Positions 58,440 to 64,000 of a DNA stretch of 64,000 bases are shown here, piece after piece (position 1 is the stretch's first letter; every line of letters begins with the position of its first letter). This stretch comes from Tomocerus qinae (lineage: Eukaryota > Arthropoda > Collembola > Entomobryomorpha > Tomoceridae): contig CM034547.1 of assembly GCA_020055645.1 (NCBI GenBank), forward strand, positions 59,646,909 to 59,710,908, read 5' to 3'. The notes beneath the pieces were generated by a model, which had not been told where the DNA came from, searched no databases, and saw only the letters and a list, made by a program, of their open reading frames with translations. The translations under genes were made by a program, and so were the position numbers.

Positions 58440-58866
58440 ATGTTTTAGTCTATGAAATGTCCCCATTTGGGTAATCTATAGTCTGGGGTCTTTTCTTTTC
58501 CCTCATTTTCCCCTCCCCATCTTTTCCGAAAAATTGTAACTGTTGACTTTGTTACCGGAGTGACTTGGCCGCTAATCCCTTCCATACTAAATTACCACAC
58601 GGTTAGATCTGGTGTGTGCTAAAAGTGATTTTACATGTGAAAGCCAAGTCACGCCCTAGTCTGGGGTCTTTTCCCTCATTTTCCCCTCCCCTTCTTTTCA
58701 GAATAAATTGGCCAACTAAAATATTCGTCAATAGTGATGTATACAGTGTAATGTATACAGTTTTGTGTCAATTTATTCCAAGGAGAAGGGGAGGGATTTT
58801 GAATTAAAATACCTCGTATCCAAAGTGATTTTCAAAACATTTTACTCAGATTCTTGATTCTCTTAT
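58440..58866. repeat. Dispersed repeat fragments
   Basis: A GTCTGGGGTCTTTTC...TTTTCCCCTCCCC segment occurs twice (about 58482 and 58661). Between them lies a solo relative of the MITE at 36590 (CTGGTGTGTGCTAAAAGTG). No gene. Confidence 0.6.
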
Positions 58867-59996
58867 TACTGTCTTAACCACAGTATTTTGATCCCCATGG
58901 CTACTCCCCCACATACAGTAATGCCTTACCCAAAATAACAAAAATTTTGCACCCAAGTTCCGATTTTTGAATGGGGTCTTGTGTTGCTGCTCAACACGTG
59001 GAGTCAATAGTAACAGCAGTTTGTAGAATCCACACCCAAATTGCCAATGTCATGAGCTCCTCCAACTTGGGTGCAAAATTTTTGTTATTTTGGGTAGGGC
59101 ATTACTGTATGTGGGGGAGTAGCCATGGGGATCAAAATACTGTGGTCGTAACCATTAGTTCTGATAGTGATTCAAATTCTGACTACATTTTTGCCCCTCT
59201 CTGATTGGTCCAAATTTTTTGTAATCAGCCAATGAAATTGCAGATTTCATTTACATAAATCTATATGATTTCCAAAATGAATCTTAAGGGGTAGAATTTG
59301 ATGAAGCAAATACCCTGAATAGCGAATAATATGGACTCTTGATAAAGAAATAATATTGGGTTGGGATGACGGATGAATACTAAATCCGAATCTCATTACA
59401 ACCTCATTCACATGAACATAGTTTGTGAATTAAACCTTTGGAATAAATCTTATTTGTTATACATTATCAGAAATTATTTGGAAGGTATAGTCTTTGTAAA
59501 CGGAGAACAGAGATACGAAAGAGTACATTTTAAGGCATAAAATGTTTTATTTTACTGAATATTCCAAATAATTTCTGATAATGCATATCATATGCATAAG
59601 ACTTATATTCCATGCATAATTTTTATCCACAGGTATACTTCCAACAACTCGACTATGCTCATGCGAATGAGGTTGCAATGAGATTCGGATTTCGTATTCA
59701 TCCTAATATCCATTTCTTTATCATGAGTGCATAACAACATTCAATATTTATATTTATATTTGTTATTTGTTTCATTAAATTCTACCCCTTAAAATACATT
59801 TTGGAAATCATATAGATTTATGTATCATGAGTGCATAATATTCGCTATTCACAGTTTCACTATGGAAATCATATAGATTTATGTAAATGAAATCTGCAAT
59901 TTCTTTGGCTGATTACAAAAAATTTGGACCAATCAGAGAGGGGCAAAAATGTAGTCAGAATTTGAATCACTGTCAGAACTAATGGTTACGACAGTA
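58867..59996. mobile_element. CCAAT-type fold-back element, left arm interrupted
   Basis: Arms read TACTGTC...GTAACCATTAGTTCTGA and complement, then TTCAAATTCTGACTACATT, TCTCTGATTGGTCC and CAGCCAATGAAATTGCAGA, ending at 59996. The left arm is split by a palindrome at 58878-59145. The inner arms continue into TAAGGGGTAGAATTTGATG. Related in arm sequence to 35558-36522. Non-coding. Confidence 0.8.
58878..59145. mobile_element. Palindromic element nested in the fold-back arm
   Basis: Starts CCACAGTATTTTGATCCCC and ends with the exact complement. Arms of about 80 bp include CCACATACAGTAATGCC and ACAAAAATTTTGCACCC. TCTTAA before and TCGTAA after are probably a 6-bp duplication with one change, judged from the intact right arm of the host element. 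Non-coding. Confidence 0.75.
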
Positions 59997-60083
59997 CGAA
60001 GTAATAAGAATAGAATACAGGAAATCTTGATTAGGTAAAAGTGTTTCATCTTTGCCTCCCCCTTATATGGTGGAAGCAGAATC

Positions 60084-60618
60084 GACCCTTTCAGAGAAAC
60101 TCAATTGGGCGGAAAATAGTAGGAATTTACATTGAAAGAATAGGGATTTTTTTGAAAACTGTCTGTAACTTCGCAGATCTAAAAGAGTAAAGTGGCATAT
60201 GTCAGCGAGTGGAAGTTGGCAAATTTTATCAGTTTCGCAAATCTATAAAGCACGACTTTCTACGATGTCTATAACTCAAATTATTGTCATTTTACTAAAA
60301 TACCTTTTTTCACATGGGGGGAGAATAGCCAATTTTCTATTATTCATTATGTGTAGCTTCCTATCTTATTAATTCCAATGTATTCCAATATTCTCCCCCC
60401 ATATGAAAAAAGGTGTTTTAGTAAAATGACAATAATTTGAGTTATAGACATCGTAGAAAGTTGTGCTTCTGTTAATAAAATTTGCCAACTTCCACTCGCT
60501 GACATATGCCACTTTACTCTTTTAGGTCCGAAGTTACAGACAGTTTTCTAAAAAATCCCTACCCTTTCAATGTAAATTCCTACTATTTTCCGCCCAAATG
60601 AGTTTCTCTGAAAGGGTC
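60084..60618. mobile_element. Fold-back element
   Basis: Starts GACCCTTTCAGAGAAACTCA and closes with its complement at 60618. Arms of about 240 bp remain almost identical (GGCGGAAAATAGTAGGAATT; GTGGCATATGTCAGCGAGTG). The loop is about 50 bp near 60340. Flanks show no clear duplication. Confidence 0.82.
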
Positions 60619-60845
60619 AATTAAAAAAAATACCCTTACTTAGTTTGGTCCAGATGACAAAGACAGGCAGATGACCAATGACAGGCAGATAACCAATGAC
60701 CGGCAGAAATGACAACAGCCACTGACGACAGCTACCACGATGCAGTCGTAGACACGATGAAACGTAAATAGTTTTTGGCAGAAATTTAAACTGCCGCAAG
60801 AATCAAAAGTTGGTGCAAGGATGGATTGCACGAACGAAAGAAATG

Positions 60846-61548
60846 AGACGGCAAGCAGAGTGCTTGTCTTCTCATCTCAGTCCAGCCAGCCAGCAGCCGC
60901 GAGTGAGTAGGGTAGTAGAAGGCAGAAGCACGGCAAGCAGGCATAAGCACTACATACACTGCTTATGCCTGGCTCCGCCAAGGATGAGAAGGCAAGCAGA
61001 GTGCTTGTCTTCTCATCTCAGTCCAGCCAGCCAGCAGCCGCGAGTGAGTAGGGTAGTAGAAGGCAGAAGCACGGCAAGCAGGCATAAGCACTACATCATA
61101 GATTTGGATAGATTGGACATCTCCATTCATTTAATGTATTGCATTTTTATGACCTGCGAAGGACAGACTTAAGAGTGAATTGGGTAAAAGGCGGGGCAAT
61201 TTAAAAGCTCAATTGATTTGTTTGACAACATTGAGAATATTGGGATTGTCATATTGTATTAGGCAAGCGGCATTTTTTGTATTTGCCTCAGTTTACCCAA
61301 ATTCCAAACGTAAACAAAAGTTCAATCATGTGACCGTATGTCGCATCTAGATCTACAGTACTAGTTATATAATCTAAGCACTACATACACTGCTTATGCC
61401 TGGCTCCGCCAAGGATGAGAAGGCAAGCAGAGTGCTTGTCTTCTCATCTCATCTCAGTCCAGCCAGCCAGCAGCCGCGAGTGAGTAGGGTAGTAGAAGGC
61501 AAGCAGGCATAAGCACTACACTGCTTATGCCTGGCTCCGCCAAGGGTA
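60846..61548. repeat. 141-bp repeat, two tandem units and a displaced third
   Basis: The GCAAGCAGAGTGCTTGTC start occurs at 60851, 60992 and 61423. The first two are exactly 141 bp apart, a multiple of three, which creates an artificial open frame. Each unit carries a GGCATAAGCA...TGCTTATGCC hairpin and CCAGCCAGCCAGCAGCCGC. About 290 bp of unrelated DNA separates the third copy. Confidence 0.88.
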
Positions 61549-62981
61549 AACCGTCTCACATTGTTTTCTACAATGTCTTGCGACATCCCAGGTACATTTT
61601 CGCTTACGAAACACCTCACAACTCTCTCTTTTTATGTAGTCAATCATGCATGCATATTGCATACTCTGCCTATTAATGTATTAATTGACTATTGAGCATT
61701 CGCCATTACCGAAAAATATGATTTCTAAACAAATCTCATAATGCCCATGGCATCACATAAATCCTGTACTGTGTCAATGAATCCTGAATTACTACGAACG
61801 AGTATAACGACAATAAGGAGTACGACTACGAGTGAGATAGTAAAGTAATTGTAGAGTCTGTAGAGTGTGAGTGTAGCGATTTAAATAGCATCTCAACCGT
61901 ATAAAGATAGATAATGCCTTAAATTTCAGGTCGCAGCAGCCCTTAAAATTAATTAAATACATACAATTGATTTCGTTTTCGTTATACCTTGTTATACTAT
62001 CAAGCTTGGTATACAATATGCTCGCAAACTAAATCTTACTCATTTAGTGCCCGCGTTCGTAACCTACAACTTTGCATCAAGATATTTTGCAATGTTATGT
62101 TTTACGTATGCATTGTGATAGGAAGAGGAATAAGTATCAGCAAATTCATCGCGACTCAACATCGTAGTAAGTACTGACTGAGTTACATAACATTTGTTAT
62201 CCAATAATGAGGTATACAGTAGTGCAATTTAGCGTTATGTGCAAAATAGCAGTTTGAACCGGGCTTTTCTAGAGTTTGCTACAATCATTTGCATTTAGGC
62301 AACAATCCAATTTAGGCATTTAACCTCAATAGAAAACATTTAAATTAAACATATTATTATGCATAGACAACTAGCAGGCTTGTTGTTATACTTGTCTCAA
62401 AAGCCATTTTTAGAGCACAATCGGTGTCAGTGTCTTCTCGTTTGTGGTGTACTTGAATTAGGTTTAAGGATATGTTAGGTGTAGTACAAGTATAATTATT
62501 ATGTACATAATCTAGGTATCTAGTACCTATATTATGTAATGATTTTGCATTTTGCCTACTATTTTATGAAGCTATATTGAATTACAACATTGTTATGCGT
62601 CTGATCTGTATACCTATATAGTATACATTACATTACAGTAGGTCAGATACTAAATTCTCCCTCAAACATTAATTGCAAAAGCAATGAAAGACTGGATAAG
62701 GAAAATGATGAAGAAAATGACACTGCTAAGACTGTTATGCGTGTATTTACTTGATTGTTATTGTTGATATAAATAAACCTAGACATTTCATTTCACCATC
62801 CTTAAAGTTCTCTAACGTATGCATGCGGAAAAATTCCTGTTGCAAAGAAGGACGCCAAAAGTAATGGGAGGAAGGACGACTCTGTTTACGAAGGTTGGGA
62901 GTTGTAATGGCAGTCATTAAAATAATACTTTTTGTAAACCAAATGACAATTTTCTCGTCTCTTGAACTTGGCGACAGAAGT
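61549..62981. other. Intergenic stretch and 3' region of the right-edge gene
   Basis: No gene supported. Small AT-rich frames at 61792 and 61989 lack homology. The 3' UTR of the minus-strand gene ending at 62982 should lie in the right part; no canonical poly(A) signal is evident. Confidence 0.4.
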
Positions 62982-64000
62982 TCAGATATGCAATGGAATC
63001 TGGGCTTCTTTCCATGACTCATTAATATACAGTTTTCTATACAATGCGTCTACAAAAGTATTGAGAAAAATGGATTTTAATTGAATAGGGAATTTGTCAG
63101 TCAATACTCACCCATTGGCATTGGGAGAAATTGGTTCCGGACAGGACCACCATTAAAGGCACCACTACGTCTTTCCCGTAAAATATCGTTCCAAGAAGGA
63201 TGCTGAGGATCTCTGTCCATGGTTGGTTGAAGTTGAATATTCTGTTGTGGCTGGAAGGTCATTTGAGCCGGAGCCTGTGACATTGGTTGTTGACGTAGTT
63301 GTTGTGGGTAAGTAGATTGTTGTTGGAAAGTTGTTTGCTGCTGTTGAAATTGCATGGGTAAAGGTAAGTCAACTCTTCGTCCCATGCTGATCTGTAGCTC
63401 GGCTGTAAATGGGCGGACATTTCTGTCATTGTTCATTGGTCTGGCTAGTAATCCGAAAGGGAATGGAGGTGGCGGGGGTCGGAATCCTCCGAATGGATTG
63501 TTTTGCCATGGGGGAGTAGCAGCACCAGCAAACAATTGAGTCATCATCATTTGTGGACCATTGGGTGCCGGGCCAAGAGAAAGGGTATTATCCTGTCTGG
63601 TTTCAGCTAGATGAGCACCAGCTGAACAAAATCACGCATTTAGCTTAACTGGGCTTTGTATAAAGAATTTCGAACTTTTTTTCGTATTTACCGTAATGAG
63701 CGAAAAATGATCCATCTGTTCTTGTGCATAACAAAAACGGACTGAAACAAGAAGAAAAGAATAACAACATCCCACATGACATGAGAAAATAACTAGTAAT
63801 TAGAATACAATTTGTCCTATTGAATGGATGAAATGATATTTCAAGAGCAATAATCATATACAAACGCTGAAATTACCAGCAATCTCCTGTCGGTCCTAGA
63901 ATAGATACTGCGGGGTTGTCAGACAAAGGGCTACATTGAGCATCAGTAGGAGGGACTTTACAAATGATTTCAGAGCATTTTTTATTCGTATCTTGAGATT
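62982..64000 (-). CDS. 3' part of an unidentified Cys- and Pro/Gln-rich gene
   Basis: Partial; the 5' end lies beyond the window. Exons on the minus strand: from the edge to 63877, 63741-63692, 63621-63112 and 63049-62982, with GT-AG introns and phases that close exactly. The first two encode a Cys-rich segment (CSEIICKVPPTDAQC ... GPTGDCCPFLLC), seven Cys within about 45 residues, which looks like a small extracellular disulfide domain of VWC or similar type. The third is low complexity: FGGFRPPPPPFPFG, then Gln-rich runs and QHPSWNDILRERR. The short last exon ends ESWKEAQIPLHI. This suggests a secreted or matrix protein, but no family is recognised, and the last exon is the least certain. 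Confidence 0.55.

Noticed and set aside
60810..61172. 120-codon open frame over the 141-bp repeats
   Set aside because: The frame stays open only because the repeat unit is a multiple of three; the peptide is an exact duplication of repeat DNA with no splice or homology support.
1..64000. tRNA, rRNA and CRISPR searches by eye
   Set aside because: No GGTTC(G/A)A(A/N)TCC arm with a matching acceptor stem, no rRNA-like conserved block and no regularly spaced direct repeats with unique spacers were found.

Overview
The window is nuclear DNA of an animal, almost certainly an arthropod and probably a hexapod. It is AT-rich, its genes have short GT-AG introns, and the proteins I can recognise are metazoan (TIM29, TMEM179, presenilin, TAF1A, Flattop, BOLA1). 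No bacterial features, CRISPR arrays, rRNA or tRNA genes were seen. The species cannot be fixed from sequence alone.

Host genes, left to right: TIMM29 (171-941, minus); a four-exon TMEM179 homologue (11354-13433, plus); an eight-exon presenilin with both catalytic aspartates (16795-19054, plus); a seven-exon probable TAF1A running towards presenilin (20069-22371, minus); a Flattop/CFAP126 homologue (27815-28198, plus), followed 105 bp later by a three-exon gene with a degenerate adenylate-kinase fold (28304-30757, plus); BOLA1 (34541-34960, minus); an unrecognised two-exon basic protein (50738-52368, plus); and the 3' part of a Cys- and Pro/Gln-rich gene entering from the right edge (62982-64000, minus). 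Splice phases close exactly in every multi-exon model, which is the strongest evidence for them. Two lower-confidence regions are 44240-46351 (minus), with repeated exon-like units, and isolated terminal exons near 34259 and 48649. The genes do not form a pathway. The only functional pairing is Flattop, a sperm/ciliary microtubule protein, beside the kinase-like gene.

A large part of the window is mobile or palindromic DNA. Two DIRS-type retroelements (22719-26756 and 37280-41779, both minus) have inverted terminal repeats plus an internal complementary region that matches the predicted circle junction. The first keeps intact Gag-like and RT/RNase H frames but has lost nearly all of its tyrosine recombinase; the second still has recombinase sequence but its frames are broken. 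Three long-TIR fold-back elements (1602-2424, 5580-7100, 7747-8445) share GAGT(A/G)A termini and have perfect 4-bp target duplications. One of them splits a 40-bp tandem array and carries an 86-codon frame in its loop. Another set of fold-backs built around CTGATTGG/CCAAT arms lies at 27320, 30854-32888, 35558-36522 and 58867-59996. Short hAT-like elements with perfect 8-bp duplications lie at 12719, 55407 and 56218, and an 8-bp-duplication fold-back with nested palindromes spans 56696-57885.

The most unusual unexplained structure is 43670-45838. It holds four perfect palindromes of 24-38 bp with CCGG cores, roughly 570-790 bp apart, two of them identical over 26 bp although most of their flanks have diverged.
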